64,000 nt of DNA from Streptantibioticus cattleyicolor NRRL 8057 = DSM 46488 (GTDB taxonomy: Bacteria > Actinomycetota > Actinomycetes > Streptomycetales > Streptomycetaceae), in contig NC_017586.1 of the NCBI RefSeq assembly GCF_000240165.1, positions 3,410,001-3,474,000 on the forward strand, written 5' to 3'. Shown piece by piece: positions 15,915 to 25,066 of this stretch. Within the stretch, counting starts at the first letter, position 1. Each line of letters begins with the position of its first letter. The position numbers were made by a program, and so were the translations under genes. The notes under the pieces were generated by a model. It had not been told where the DNA came from and did no database searches. It saw nothing but the letters and a program-made list of their open reading frames with translations.

Positions 15915-16444
15915 TACCCGAGGCACATGTGATGCAGGAGCATCAACGCGGCGGCGGCGTTCGCCGCGCGTACCTCCCCTCCGGCGATCAGATCCGGAAC
16001 GTCACTCAACGGCACCCACTCACGACGGGATGACTCGAAATCGTCCTCGGGCTCCCCAACGTGTTCGGCGCTGCGGGACCAGTACACGTGATGTGCCGCG
16101 TCCGCCAGGCCGTTCTGGGGTTCGAGCGTCATGAGATGACGGAGCGGGCCTGGCCGCCAGCCGGTCTCCTCCAGCATCTCCCGGGCCGCCGCGGCAGCGA
16201 CGTCCTCCCCGTCCTCTACCACCCCGGCGGCCAGCTCCCACCCCCACGTGTCCGTGATGAACCGGTGCCGCCAGATGAGCAACGCCTCATCGGCCTCGTT
16301 CACGGCCGTGGCCAGGGCGACGGGACGTTGCCGGATCAGGTAGTGGTCCAGGTGACGGCCGTCCGGCAGTTCGACGTCGGCGAGGTTCACCCGCAGCCAT
16401 CGGTTCTCGTACACGGTGTGTTCGCCGAGGTTCTTCCACTCCAT
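15914..16444 (-). CDS. NUDIX hydrolase
   Basis: A 176-residue protein with a perfect Nudix box (GVVEDGEDVAAAAAREMLEE followed by TGW), the metal- and pyrophosphate-binding loop, at about residues 73-95. The N-terminal strands (VYENRWLRVNLADVELPDG) and the fold resemble ADP-ribose pyrophosphatase-type enzymes, so it likely cleaves a nucleoside-diphosphate derivative. It stands divergent to the XRE-TPR regulator at 16569. Confidence 0.85.
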   Translation of the reverse strand: MEWKNLGEHTVYENRWLRVNLADVELPDGRHLDHYLIRQRPVALATAVNEADEALLIWRHRFITDTWGWELAAGVVEDGEDVAAAAAREMLEETGWRPGPLRHLMTLEPQNGLADAAHHVYWSRSAEHVGEPEDDFESSRREWVPLSDVPDLIAGGEVRAANAAAALMLLHHMCLG

Positions 16445-16568
16445 GCCGCCGGTCTGCCTCTCTGTTCAACGAGTGTTGGTGTTCCGCCCGCGGCCGACCG
16501 GGGCCGGGTTCGTCCGTGGTCGGGCGGGGGTACGGTGCCGGTGTCGACGCCGAACGGTTGGAGCCGGT

Positions 16569-17756
16569 ATGCCGGATGAGACCCATCCTCACATCGGTGC
16601 GCGGATGAGAGAGGTCCGCAAGCGGCGCGGGCTGACGCAGCGGGGGCTCGCGGAGGCGTCCGGTGTCTCCCTGTCCCTCATCCGGAAGCTGGAGCAGGGC
16701 GAGCGGAACGACACCCGGCTGGAGACGGCCAGGCAGCTCGCGGTCGCGCTGGGCGTACCGACGTCCCGGTTGGTGGCCGCCCACCCCGAACAGGGCGCCG
16801 ATCCGGCGACGGCCGAGCGCTGGGAGTCGGTGCGGCAGGCGTTGCGTTCCCCGGAACCCACCGGCCCGGACGAACCGCCGACCGTCGAGGGTGTGCGCCG
16901 CGCCGTCGACGCGTCCGTACCGCTGTTCGCCTCCGACCGGTTCGCCGAGTTGGCGGTGATCCTGCCGGGGCTGTTGCGGGACGCCGACGTTCTCGCCGGG
17001 ATCTCGCCGGAAGGCCGTTACGTACGCGGCCGGCTCCTCCATCTCACCGGTTGGCTGCTCACTCAGACCCGCCAGTTCGAAGACGCGGCCACCACGCTCA
17101 CGCGAGCGCGGGACGATGCCCACGACCGGCTGGACGCCGCCGCGATGGTCAGCACGGAATGCTGGCTGCTGTTGCGGCGAGGTCGGATCGCGGACGCCCG
17201 GGGGCTGGCGATCCGGTGGGCGGACGAGGTGGAGCCGCGCATGTCCCGGGCGACGCCGGAGGAACTCGTTGCCTGGGGATGGCTCCTGCTGCGCGCTTCC
17301 GCCGCGTCGATCCGCGACAACCGGCCCGACGAGTCCGAGAACGCCCTCCGGCTCGCCACGTCCGCCGCCGTGGCCATCGGACGGGAACGCACACCGGGCG
17401 GAGACTTCCTGCGTACATTCGGACCCGTCACGGTGGCGTTCAAACGGGCGGAGACCGCGATGATCGCCGATCGGCCCGACAACGTACTCAAACTCGCCGC
17501 CGCCGTGTCCCCCAAAGGGCTGCGCCCCTCGTCCAACAACCTCAACCGTCACCGCCTCGACGTGGCCAACGCCCACGTCCGGCAACGCCAGTACGCCGAG
17601 GCGGTGGACGTGCTCAACGTGATCCGGGGCGTGGCGCCCCAATGGCTGACACACCAGCGATACGCCCGCGACATCGTCGAGCGCGTCATCACCGGGCGGC
17701 GCACGCTGACCGGTCCGATGCGCGAGCTGGCCGACGCGGTCGGCCTGCGCGTGTAA
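16569..17756 (+). CDS. XRE-family regulator with TPR-like domain
   Basis: A 395-residue regulator starting at ATG 16569 (MPDETHPHIGARMREVRKRR). The helix-turn-helix is clear: LTQRGLAEASGVSLSLIRKL, then ARQLAVALGV. From about residue 95 an all-helical TPR-like region continues to LADAVGLRV. It matches the architecture of the regulator at 8749 and like it lies next to a resolvase-like/Cys-protein pair. It probably regulates the divergent NUDIX gene and/or the downstream pair. Confidence 0.75.
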   Translation: MPDETHPHIGARMREVRKRRGLTQRGLAEASGVSLSLIRKLEQGERNDTRLETARQLAVALGVPTSRLVAAHPEQGADPATAERWESVRQALRSPEPTGPDEPPTVEGVRRAVDASVPLFASDRFAELAVILPGLLRDADVLAGISPEGRYVRGRLLHLTGWLLTQTRQFEDAATTLTRARDDAHDRLDAAAMVSTECWLLLRRGRIADARGLAIRWADEVEPRMSRATPEELVAWGWLLLRASAASIRDNRPDESENALRLATSAAVAIGRERTPGGDFLRTFGPVTVAFKRAETAMIADRPDNVLKLAAAVSPKGLRPSSNNLNRHRLDVANAHVRQRQYAEAVDVLNVIRGVAPQWLTHQRYARDIVERVITGRRTLTGPMRELADAVGLRV

Positions 17757-17763
17757 CGCCCTG

Positions 17764-17797
17764 TGGCACTTGCCCTCCCTGGGCGCCGAAAGTGCCA
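17764..17797. promoter_or_regulatory. Inverted repeat upstream of the resolvase-like pair
   Basis: TGGCACTT (17764-17771) and AAGTGCCA (17790-17797) form a perfect 8-bp inverted repeat with an 18-base spacer, in the 112-base gap between the XRE-TPR gene and the next gene. It could be an operator for the regulator. Confidence 0.35.
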
Positions 17798-17868
17798 TTG
17801 AGCCCGGATTCGCCCAACGCTTACGGTCGGTTACCCACCGTCGATCACCGTTGTGTACGGAGCCGACC

Positions 17869-18252
17869 ATGACTGCTCTTCCCCCACTCGCCTTCGTCTA
17901 CGACCGGCATCTCTCCGGTCCCCGAGCCCAACTCGCCGTCCGGGCGCGGACCTGCGCCGACTACGCCGACCGGCGGGGCTGGGAGGTCGGCGGGTGGTTC
18001 GTGGACACCGGGGACGCGGCGTTGACGTTGAATCACCGGCCGAATTTCGAGCGGTTGATGCGGGCGCTCGTGGGGGTGGAGGAGGGGCGGGTGCGGGTGT
18101 GTCTGGTGCTGGACTGGGACCGGTTCAGCAGTGACCGGGCGAAGCGGGACATCCTGGTGCGGCGGTTGGTGGGGTTGGGGGCGCGGGTGGAGACGTGTTT
18201 CGGCGAGTGCGTCGTGCCCGGGGGCCGGGCGGGATCGGTCGTGCCGCGATGA
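17869..18252 (+). CDS. Resolvase-like single-domain protein (second copy)
   Basis: A 127-residue protein (ATG 17869) that is the paralog of the gene at 7475. They share LAFVYDRHLSGPRAQ/VAFVYDRHLAGPRGV, GWEVGGWFVDTGDAAL, RPNFERLMRAL, VCLVLDWDRFSSDRAKRDIL and LGARVETCFGE. It resembles only the catalytic domain of serine recombinases. A Ser is present near the expected position (YDRHLS) but shifted by one residue, and there is no DNA-binding domain. Its ATGA overlap with the next gene matches the other copy. Confidence 0.65.
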   Translation: MTALPPLAFVYDRHLSGPRAQLAVRARTCADYADRRGWEVGGWFVDTGDAALTLNHRPNFERLMRALVGVEEGRVRVCLVLDWDRFSSDRAKRDILVRRLVGLGARVETCFGECVVPGGRAGSVVPR

Positions 18253-18479
18253 CGTGTTCGTGGTGCGCGGGGGCGGAGGACCTGGTGCTCGTCGGGTTCG
18301 AGCAGCGGGCCAACACCGCGGGGCCGTCGTACTGGGCGTGCGGTGCCTGTCGTAGCGCGTTGCGGCTGATACCGCTGGCGGAGAGCCCGTTCAGGGACGG
18401 GGTTCCGCGGACGCGGCCGGACATGGCGTGGGCGTTCCCGCCGTGGCCGCGGAGGGGCCGGGCGGGGCGGAGGAAGTGA
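18249..18479 (+). CDS. Small Cys-motif protein (second copy)
   Basis: A 76-residue protein with two CxxC pairs, CSWCAGAEDL and CGACRSALRL, suggesting one zinc site. The second half (AESPFRDGVPRTRPDMAWAF) matches the protein at 7272. It is coupled to the resolvase-like gene by an ATGA overlap. Confidence 0.6.
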   Translation: MTCSWCAGAEDLVLVGFEQRANTAGPSYWACGACRSALRLIPLAESPFRDGVPRTRPDMAWAFPPWPRRGRAGRRK

Positions 18480-18528
18480 CGGCGGGCGGGCTCGGGGCGC
18501 TGACCGCGCCACCGGAGTCCGCCCGCCG
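18480..18528. terminator. Possible terminator between convergent genes
   Basis: CGGCGGGC (18480) and GCCCGCCG (18521) form an inverted repeat around a 33-base GC-rich loop, between the small Cys-protein gene and the end of the minus-strand operon. Confidence 0.4.
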
Positions 18529-18541
18529 GGGGCTGGGGCCG

Positions 18542-18892
18542 TCAGCCGATGACGTCGCCGGGGGTGGCCGAGTCCTCGGGGGAGAGGAGGTGGACCAGGC
18601 CGTCGGCGTCGTAGGAGCCGAGGACCAGGAATTCGCTGGTGAAGCCGGCGATGCGCTTGCGGCCGAGGTTGACCACGCCGATGACGAGGCGGTCCTTGAG
18701 GTCTTCGGGGCGGTAGTTGGTGATCTGGGCGCTGGTCTGGAGGATGCCGACGGGGCCGAAGTCGGCCTTGAGCTTGTAGGCGGGCTTGCGGGCCTCGGGG
18801 AACTCCTCGACCGACAGCACCCGGCCCACCCGGATGTCGGCGTCGAAGAAGCCCGTGGGGTCGCAGTCCGGCTTGCGCTGTTCGTTGGTCAT
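18542..18892 (-). CDS. CsaA-like tRNA-binding-domain protein
   Basis: A 116-residue protein; ATG at 18892 gives the normal length of CsaA/EMAPII-like OB-fold proteins. Motifs: ADIRVGRVLSVEEFPEARKP, YKLKADFGPVGILQTSAQIT, NLGRKRIAGFTSEFLVLG and the ending LLSPEDSATPGDVIG. Such domains bind tRNA or act as export chaperones. It lies 19 bases after mtnP and may be the last gene of the large minus-strand operon, although it is probably a housekeeping gene. Confidence 0.8.
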   Translation of the reverse strand: MTNEQRKPDCDPTGFFDADIRVGRVLSVEEFPEARKPAYKLKADFGPVGILQTSAQITNYRPEDLKDRLVIGVVNLGRKRIAGFTSEFLVLGSYDADGLVHLLSPEDSATPGDVIG

Positions 18893-18911
18893 GCGGCTGG
18901 TCTTCCTTGTG

Positions 18912-19742
18912 TCAGGGCAGGTCGAAGGGGATGTAGAGGCCGTCGAGGGCGGTGGCGCACCGGCACCGGCGCTGCTCGGGCAGGAGCGCGACGGCCTCCA
19001 GCACGATGCCACGCAGCCGCTCGATGTTGCGTGCGAACACCGCGAAGACCTCCTCCTGAGCCACGCTCTCCGCGGCGTCGATCCCCGCGTCGAAGTCGGT
19101 GACGAGGGCCAACGAGGTGTAGCACATGGCGAGTTCGCGGGCGAGTACGGCCTCGGGGTGGCCGGTCATGTTCACCAGGGACCAGCCGGCGGCGGCGAAC
19201 CACCGGGACTCGGCGCGGGTGGAGAAGCGCGGGCCCTCGACGACCACCATGGTGCCGCCGTCGGTGGCGGCGGTGCCGGTGGCGGTCGCGGCCCGGACGG
19301 CGGCGGCGCGTCCGTCGGCGCAGTAGGGGTCGGCGAACTGCGCGTGCAGCGCGCCGGAGTCGAAGTAGGTCTGCACCCGGCCGCTGGTGCGGTCCACCAG
19401 TTGGTCGGGGACGACGACGCTGCCCGGCGGCAGGTCGCGGCGGAGCGAGCCGACGGCGCAGGGGGCGAGGATCTGGCGGACGCCGAGCGAGCGCAGCGCC
19501 CACAGGTTGGCCCGGTAGTTGATCCGGTGCGGGGGGAACGCGTGGTCGCGGCCGTGCCGGGGCAGGAAGGCCACCGTTCGGCCGGCCACGGTGCCCACCG
19601 AGACGACGTCGGACGGCGGGCCGTAGGGCGTGTCGACCTTCACCTCGCGGGCGTCGGCGAGCAGCGAGTAGAAGCCGCTGCCGCCGATGACGCCTATCCC
19701 GGCGGCCTGGTCGTCGTCGGGGGGCGGGGTCGGTCCGGTCAT
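18912..19742 (-). CDS. mtnP: S-methyl-5'-thioadenosine phosphorylase
   Basis: A 276-residue enzyme of the purine-nucleoside phosphorylase superfamily that cleaves MTA with phosphate to adenine and 5-methylthioribose-1-phosphate. Motifs: IGVIGGSGFYSLL, FLPRHGRDHAFPPHRINYRA, APCAVGSLRRDLPPGSVVVP, VVVEGPRFSTRAESRWF and VNMTGHPEAVLARELAMCY. ATG at 19742 overlaps the stop of mtnC. This is the entry enzyme of the salvage block encoded with a secondary-metabolite arm, so it is positioned to remove MTA formed in that pathway. Confidence 0.9.
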   Translation of the reverse strand: MTGPTPPPDDDQAAGIGVIGGSGFYSLLADAREVKVDTPYGPPSDVVSVGTVAGRTVAFLPRHGRDHAFPPHRINYRANLWALRSLGVRQILAPCAVGSLRRDLPPGSVVVPDQLVDRTSGRVQTYFDSGALHAQFADPYCADGRAAAVRAATATGTAATDGGTMVVVEGPRFSTRAESRWFAAAGWSLVNMTGHPEAVLARELAMCYTSLALVTDFDAGIDAAESVAQEEVFAVFARNIERLRGIVLEAVALLPEQRRCRCATALDGLYIPFDLP

Positions 19743-20479
19743 GCTGTGCCTGCCTCGTGGTGGTGGGGGCCGGTCAGGGCCGTGGCGTCCAGGGTGGTGA
19801 TCCAGGGGTGGGCGGTGCCGGTGGGGGGCCGCTCGGGGGCGCGGGCCACGCCGACGGTGTGCCAGCCGGCCGCGGCGGCGGCGTCCAGTTCGGCGGTGAC
19901 GTCGCTGAGGAAGACGGTGCGCTTCGCGGGGACGCCGATGGCAGCGGTGATCGCCCGGTAGGAGTCCGGTTCCTTCTTGCCGCCGGCACTGGCCAGGTCG
20001 AAGTAGCCGTCGAGCAGTACGGTCAGGTCGCCCCGGCCGCTGTGCCGGAACCAGGCGCGCTGGGCGGGTTCGGCGCCGGAGGAGTAGACGTACCGGGCGA
20101 TGCCGGCCCGCCGCCACCGTTCCAGCGCGCCGGGGACGTCGGGGTAGACGTGGCCGGTGAGGGTGGCGTCGGCGTAGCCGGCCGCCCAGATGCGGGCCTG
20201 GACGGCCTTGAGCGGCGGGGCCTTGACGTCGGCGTCGCTCCAGGCGGTCAGCGCGGCCACGGCCGCCGCCTCGTCGAGCGCCGGGTCGCCCGCGAACTCC
20301 CGTACCGCCTCCAGCAGTTCGGCGTGCTCCCGGGTGCCGCGACGGGCGGCGAACCAGGGGCCGAGACGGGCCCGGGCGTAGGGGAAGAGCACATCGTGCA
20401 CATGGCGGGCGGAGCCGGTGGTGCCCTCGATGTCGAGGACCACGGCGTCCGCCCGTACGGTGAGGGCGCCCGGGGTCAT
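19739..20479 (-). CDS. mtnC: Acireductone synthase (enolase-phosphatase)
   Basis: A 246-residue HAD-superfamily enzyme converting 2,3-diketo-5-methylthiopentyl-1-phosphate to acireductone. HAD motif I is VVLDIEGTTGSARHVHDVLF near residue 14, motif II is YVYSSGA and motif III is GGKKEPDSY with FLSDVTAELDAA. ATG at 20479 overlaps the mtnD stop, and its own stop overlaps the mtnP start, so mtnD-mtnC-mtnP are translationally coupled. Confidence 0.9.
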   Translation of the reverse strand: MTPGALTVRADAVVLDIEGTTGSARHVHDVLFPYARARLGPWFAARRGTREHAELLEAVREFAGDPALDEAAAVAALTAWSDADVKAPPLKAVQARIWAAGYADATLTGHVYPDVPGALERWRRAGIARYVYSSGAEPAQRAWFRHSGRGDLTVLLDGYFDLASAGGKKEPDSYRAITAAIGVPAKRTVFLSDVTAELDAAAAAGWHTVGVARAPERPPTGTAHPWITTLDATALTGPHHHEAGTA

Positions 20480-21054
20480 CCGGCCGCCGCCAGCAGGTCG
20501 TCCAGGCGGGGGAAGCGGCCGGCGATCGGGTCGCCGGTGAAGTCGCCCACCCAGCCGTCCTCCTCCTCGAAGAAGCGGATGGCGCAGAACTCGGGCACCG
20601 GGCCCATGTCGAACCAGTGCCGGGTGCCGGCCGGCACCGACAGCAGGTCGCCGGCCTCGCACACCACCGCGTACACCCGGTCGTCCAGGTGCAGGTAGAA
20701 GCAGCCGGTGCCGTGTGCGAAGAAGCGGATCTCGTTCTCGGCGTGGCGGTGCTCCTCCAGGAAGGCGCCGCGCGCGTCGGCGGCCCGCTTGCGCCATTCC
20801 TCGGTGTCCTCCGGCAGCAGCTGGGCGACGTCGACCAGGCGCAGTGCCTCGGCGGCGCAGAGCGCGTCCACCTCGGCGCGGTACCGGGCGAGCACGTCGT
20901 CGCCGGTGGTGCCCTCGGTGACCGGGCCGCGGGTCGGCCAGTGGCGCAGCCGTACCCCGCGGGCGGCGAGGGCGTCGGCGATGGCGGCCTCGTCCCGGGT
21001 GCGCAGCAGCACGGTGCCGGGGGCGTCCTCGGGCATCACCTGGAGCAGGGTCAT
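20476..21054 (-). CDS. mtnD: Acireductone dioxygenase
   Basis: A 192-residue cupin that oxidises acireductone to 2-keto-4-methylthiobutyrate and formate, the methionine precursor. The metal ligands of the ARD family are visible: His102, His104 and Glu108 in EEHRHAENEIRFF, and His146 in PAGTRHWFDMG. Length is normal. It follows mtnAB by about 40 bases and is coupled to mtnC. Confidence 0.9.
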   Translation of the reverse strand: MTLLQVMPEDAPGTVLLRTRDEAAIADALAARGVRLRHWPTRGPVTEGTTGDDVLARYRAEVDALCAAEALRLVDVAQLLPEDTEEWRKRAADARGAFLEEHRHAENEIRFFAHGTGCFYLHLDDRVYAVVCEAGDLLSVPAGTRHWFDMGPVPEFCAIRFFEEEDGWVGDFTGDPIAGRFPRLDDLLAAAG

Positions 21055-21094
21055 GGCCGGTGTCTCCTCTTCGTCGCCGGGCGCGCGGTCCCGG

Positions 21095-22738
<1,644 letters not shown>

Positions 22739-22798
22739 GGGGCCTCCGTGGGTCGGCGAAGGTCGCGGCGAGCGGGTGGTCATCGCTGGGCCGGCCCG

Positions 22799-23566
22799 TC
22801 AGCCGAACCGCACGGTGACGCACCGCCCGAGTCTATTGGTCCGTGTCCCGACGGCGCTCGCCCCGGCGGCGTCCAGCAGCGCGGCCATGCCCTCGGTGCC
22901 GAAGGACTGCGACCGGAAGCCGCCCACCCCCCGGAAGAGCACGCCGCCGTAGGCGCCCCGGACCTCCTCCAGCACGGTGATCCCGCAGGCCGTGTAGTAG
23001 GCGCGGCGCACCTCGGTGGTCCAGGGTTCGTCGTTGAAGACGGAGATCACGGCCAGCTCGCCGACCTCGCGCAGCCCGGCCACCGCCTTCTCCGGCTCGG
23101 CGAGGTTGCCGGCCAGGTTGAACGGCAGCAACTGCAACGGACGGCGGCCCGGCACCGCGGAACGCCATCCGTCGGGACACAGGATGTCGCCGACGACCCC
23201 GGCGGCCCGTCCGGTCAGCCCCTCGTCGGCGATCCGGCGTTCCAGCGCGGCGACGGCGCCGTGGCTGACGTCCACGCCCAGGTAGCCGATGCCGGCGGCG
23301 CGGGCCACCTCCAGCGAACGCCCGTCGTAGCAGCCCAGTTCCACCAGGCTGTCGCAGCCGTTGCGGGAGGCGGCGTCCAGCACCGCGAGCCCCTCCATCT
23401 GGAGGAACGACAGCAGCTCGTCCGGGAAGTGCGCGGCACGCATGATGGCCCCCGCGCCCCCGTCCCGGTAGAACGACTGCGAGTCGCGGGTGGCGGGGGC
23501 GTCGTCGGCGGTCACGGGGCTCGCTTCGACGGATGTCGCGGGTTGCAACGGATCTTCACCTTTCAC
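22799..23566 (-). CDS. SAM-dependent class I enzyme; candidate azetidine-2-carboxylate synthase
   Basis: A 255-residue protein with a class I methyltransferase fold: motif I VELGCYDGRSLEVARAAG near residues 75-92, acidic motif LGVDVSHGAVAALERR, then LPFNLAGNLAEPEKAV, SVFNDEPWTTEVRRAYY and a C-terminal FGTEGMAALLDAAGA. It lies between ccr and the MTA-salvage genes. Ordinary methyltransferases release S-adenosylhomocysteine, not MTA, so this neighbourhood is better explained by an enzyme that makes MTA. Azetidine-2-carboxylate synthases (AzeJ/VioH) share this fold and size and do exactly that. This is inference; a normal C-, N- or O-methyltransferase is the alternative. Confidence 0.55.
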   Translation of the reverse strand: MKGEDPLQPATSVEASPVTADDAPATRDSQSFYRDGGAGAIMRAAHFPDELLSFLQMEGLAVLDAASRNGCDSLVELGCYDGRSLEVARAAGIGYLGVDVSHGAVAALERRIADEGLTGRAAGVVGDILCPDGWRSAVPGRRPLQLLPFNLAGNLAEPEKAVAGLREVGELAVISVFNDEPWTTEVRRAYYTACGITVLEEVRGAYGGVLFRGVGGFRSQSFGTEGMAALLDAAGASAVGTRTNRLGRCVTVRFG

Positions 23567-23587
23567 TTGGCCCCGGCCGCTGTCGGG

Positions 23588-25066
23588 TCATCGCTGTACG
23601 GTCCGCTCCGCGGGCGCGTTCGGCGCGTCACGGCTGTGCTTTTCGGTCCGCTCCGCTGACGCGTCACGGCTGTGCTTTTCGGTCCGCTCCGCTGACGCGT
23701 CACGGCTGTGCTTTTCGGTCCGCTCCGCTGACGCGTCACGGAACAGGTCGATGGCGTCGATGTGCTTGGCGCGTGTCTCGTGGTCGCGGACGCCCATGCC
23801 TTCTTCGGGGGCGAGGCACAGGACGCCGACCTTGCCCTGGTGGACGTTGCGGTGGACGTCGTGGGCGGCCTGGCCGGTGTCTTCCAGGCGGTAGGTCCTG
23901 GAGAGGGTGGGGTGGATCTTGCCCTTGGCGATGAGGCGGTTGGCTTCCCAGGCTTCGCGGTAGTTGGCGAAGTGGGAGCCGATGATGCGCTTGAGGGACA
24001 TCCACAGGTAGCGGTTGTCGTATTCGTGGTTGTAGCCGGAGGTGGAGGCGCAGGTGACGATGGTGCCGCCCTTGCGGGTGACGTAGACCGAGGCGCCGAA
24101 GGTCTCGCGGCCGGGGTGTTCGAAGACGATGTCGACGTCCTCGCCGCCGGTCAGTTCGCGGATGCGCTTGCCGAAGCGCTTCCACTCCCTGGGGTCCTGG
24201 GTGTGTTCGTCCTTCCAGAAACGGTAGTCCTCGGCGGTGCGGTCGATGACGGCTTCGGCGCCCATGGCGCGGCAGATGTCGGCCTTGGCGGGGGAGGAGA
24301 CCACGCAGATGGGGGTGGCGCCGCCGGCCAGGGCGAACTGGGTGGCGTAGGAGCCCAGGCCGCCGCTGGCGCCCCAGATCAGGACGTTGTCGCCCTGCTT
24401 CATGGCGGCGCCGTTGCGGGAGACCAGCTGGCGGTAGGCGGTGGAGTTGACCAGGCCGGGGGCGGCGGCCTCCTCCCAGGTCAGATGCTTCGGCTTGGGC
24501 ATCAGCTGGTTGGACTTCACCAGCGCGATCTCGGCCAGACCGCCGAAGTTGGTCTCGAACCCCCAGATCCGCTGCTCGGGGTCGAGCATCGTGTCGTCAT
24601 GCCCGTCGGCCGACTCCAGCTCCACCGACAGACAGTGCGCCACCACCTCGTCCCCGGGCTTCCAGGCGTTCACCCCGGGACCGGTACGCAGCACCACCCC
24701 GGCCAGATCGGAACCGATGACGTGGTAGGGGAGGTCGTGGCGGGCGGCGAGCGGGGAGGTCCTGCCGTAGCGCTGGAGGAAGGTGAAGGTGGGCAGCGGC
24801 TCGAAGATCGCGCTCCACACGGTGTTGTAGTTGACGGAGCTGGCCATGACGGCCACCAGGGCCTCGCCCGGGCCGAGTTCGGGCACCGGCACCTCGTCGA
24901 GGTGGAGCGACTTGCGCGGGTCCTTGTCGGCGCCGGCCATCCCCTCGAACATGTCGGCCTCGTCGGCGTGGAGCGTCACCGCCCGGTAGGACTCGGGGAG
25001 TCGCAGCGCGGCGAAGTCGGCGGCCGTGGCGTCGCCCGCCCGTATCGCGTCGAGCACGTGCCTCAC
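23588..25066 (-). CDS. ccr: Crotonyl-CoA carboxylase/reductase with repeat-bearing C-terminal extension
   Basis: A 492-residue MDR-superfamily enzyme that reductively carboxylates crotonyl-CoA to ethylmalonyl-CoA with NADPH and CO2. GTG at 25066 overlaps the P450 stop. Motifs: FEGMAGADKDPRKSLH, SSVNYNTVWSAIFEP, YHVIGSDLAGVV, cofactor loop IWGASGGLGSYATQFA, IVFEHPGRETFGASVYV and NVHQGKVGVLCLAPEEGMG. The usual family end (about 445 residues) comes soon after HIDAIDLF. Here about 45 residues are added, encoded mainly by three 36-bp repeats (RDASAERTEKHS). It should supply the ethylmalonyl-CoA used by the PKS loading AT. Confidence 0.93.
   Translation of the reverse strand: MRHVLDAIRAGDATAADFAALRLPESYRAVTLHADEADMFEGMAGADKDPRKSLHLDEVPVPELGPGEALVAVMASSVNYNTVWSAIFEPLPTFTFLQRYGRTSPLAARHDLPYHVIGSDLAGVVLRTGPGVNAWKPGDEVVAHCLSVELESADGHDDTMLDPEQRIWGFETNFGGLAEIALVKSNQLMPKPKHLTWEEAAAPGLVNSTAYRQLVSRNGAAMKQGDNVLIWGASGGLGSYATQFALAGGATPICVVSSPAKADICRAMGAEAVIDRTAEDYRFWKDEHTQDPREWKRFGKRIRELTGGEDVDIVFEHPGRETFGASVYVTRKGGTIVTCASTSGYNHEYDNRYLWMSLKRIIGSHFANYREAWEANRLIAKGKIHPTLSRTYRLEDTGQAAHDVHRNVHQGKVGVLCLAPEEGMGVRDHETRAKHIDAIDLFRDASAERTEKHSRDASAERTEKHSRDASAERTEKHSRDAPNAPAERTVQR
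23625..23732. repeat. Three perfect 36-bp tandem repeats in the ccr 3' end
   Basis: Three identical 36-bp units at 23625, 23661 and 23697, followed by a 9-base partial unit and preceded by a degenerate partial copy near 23600. Each junction contains the palindrome TGACGCGTCA. In the ccr frame each unit encodes RDASAERTEKHS. The length is a multiple of three, so the frame is kept. Confidence 0.95.

Noticed and set aside
8091..18252. A DNA-modification or restriction phage-defence system in the accessory island
   Set aside because: No nuclease, DNA methylase or helicase genes; the methyltransferases here are PIMT-type and tied to small peptides.
22799..23566. Calling the SAM enzyme a plain C/O-methyltransferase of the polyketide
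   Set aside because: Not excluded, but the methyl branch is already explained by the methylmalonyl AT of module 2, and the MTA-salvage neighbours are not explained by a methyl transfer.
23625..23732. 36-bp repeats as a CRISPR array
   Set aside because: The repeats are directly adjacent without spacers, lie inside a coding frame, and no cas genes are present.
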